A stretch of 5,660 bases of DNA, from the NCBI GenBank assembly GCA_030039715.1, contig JASHVA010000134.1:1-5660 (forward strand), given 5' to 3'. The DNA is from Thermoplasmata archaeon (GTDB lineage Archaea > Thermoplasmatota > Thermoplasmata > Lutacidiplasmatales > UBA184). A model generated the notes under the pieces. The model was given only the letters and a program-made list of their open reading frames with translations. It did no database searches and had not been told where the DNA came from. The position numbers were made by a program, and so were the translations under genes. Shown in pieces: positions 5,599-5,660 of the stretch. Within the stretch, counting starts at the first letter, position 1; the number at the start of each line of letters is the position of its first letter.

Positions 5599-5660
5599 AT
5601 GGAAACGATCGGGAAAGCGTGGAGCGCGCGGAGCGGATTCATCTGCCGACTGTGCCGTCA
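5599..5660 (+). CDS. Start of a probable small CxxC protein (cut by window edge)
   Basis: The frame opens with an ATG 27 bases after the RHH stop codon and is open to the edge, giving 20 residues: 'METIGKAWSARSGFICRLCR'. Fifteen of the 20 third codon positions are G or C, as expected for coding sequence here. The C16-x-x-C19 pair suggests the first half of a zinc site. An overlapping frame from an ATG at 5585 is also open but has a poorer codon pattern (14 of 25). Its closeness to the RHH gene suggests co-transcription. Too little is visible to name it. Confidence 0.45.
   Translation, partial: METIGKAWSARSGFICRLCR

Noticed and set aside
1..5660. Mobile element, defence system or CRISPR array
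   Set aside because: No transposase, integrase, nuclease or helicase motif, no regularly spaced DNA repeats, and no terminal inverted repeats were seen. The only tandem repeats are protein-domain repeats.

Overview
The window looks like a chromosome fragment from a high-GC archaeon, most likely an uncultivated member of the Thermoplasmata (Thermoplasmatota). Four things support this: a kelch-like surface protein whose repeats read 'YDAADGYVVLFGG'; a second surface protein ending in repeats of the type 'VTFVEQGLPSGTEW', which I associate with thermopsin-like and other exported proteins of this group; many N-X-S/T glycosylation sequons in both; and AT-rich boxes about 26-29 bases ahead of start codons without Shine-Dalgarno sequences, as expected for leaderless archaeal transcripts. 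The lineage is inferred from protein style and was not tested.

Layout. 1-1418 (-): exported, sequon-rich protein, cut by the left edge. 1419-1573: divergent promoter region. 1574-2683 (+): protein with the fold of M29 (AmpT/AmpS-type) aminopeptidases, apparently without the metal ligands. 2684-2717: short convergent gap. 2718-3887 (-): membrane-anchored or secreted six-bladed kelch-like propeller. 3888-4290: 403 bases with no convincing gene, holding two short hairpins and a CxxC-containing open stretch that may be a gene remnant. 4291-5019 (-): six-helix membrane protein of unknown function. 5020-5172: divergent promoter region with a palindrome and a repeated octamer. 5173-5571 (+): protein with two ribbon-helix-helix domains. 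5599-5660 (+): probable start of a small CxxC protein, cut by the right edge.

How it fits together. Three of the five well-supported genes encode envelope or exported proteins (the two surface proteins and the membrane protein), but they are separated by gaps and do not form an obvious operon. The most regulatory-looking part is the right end. There an RHH gene with a GTG start and a strong leaderless promoter carries TGTTAAAC / GTTTCACA half-sites around its TATA element, suggesting autoregulation and perhaps control of the divergent membrane gene. I see no CRISPR array, insertion sequence, tRNA, rRNA or defence system. The points most worth checking are the metal-site loss in the M29-like protein and the RHH operator.
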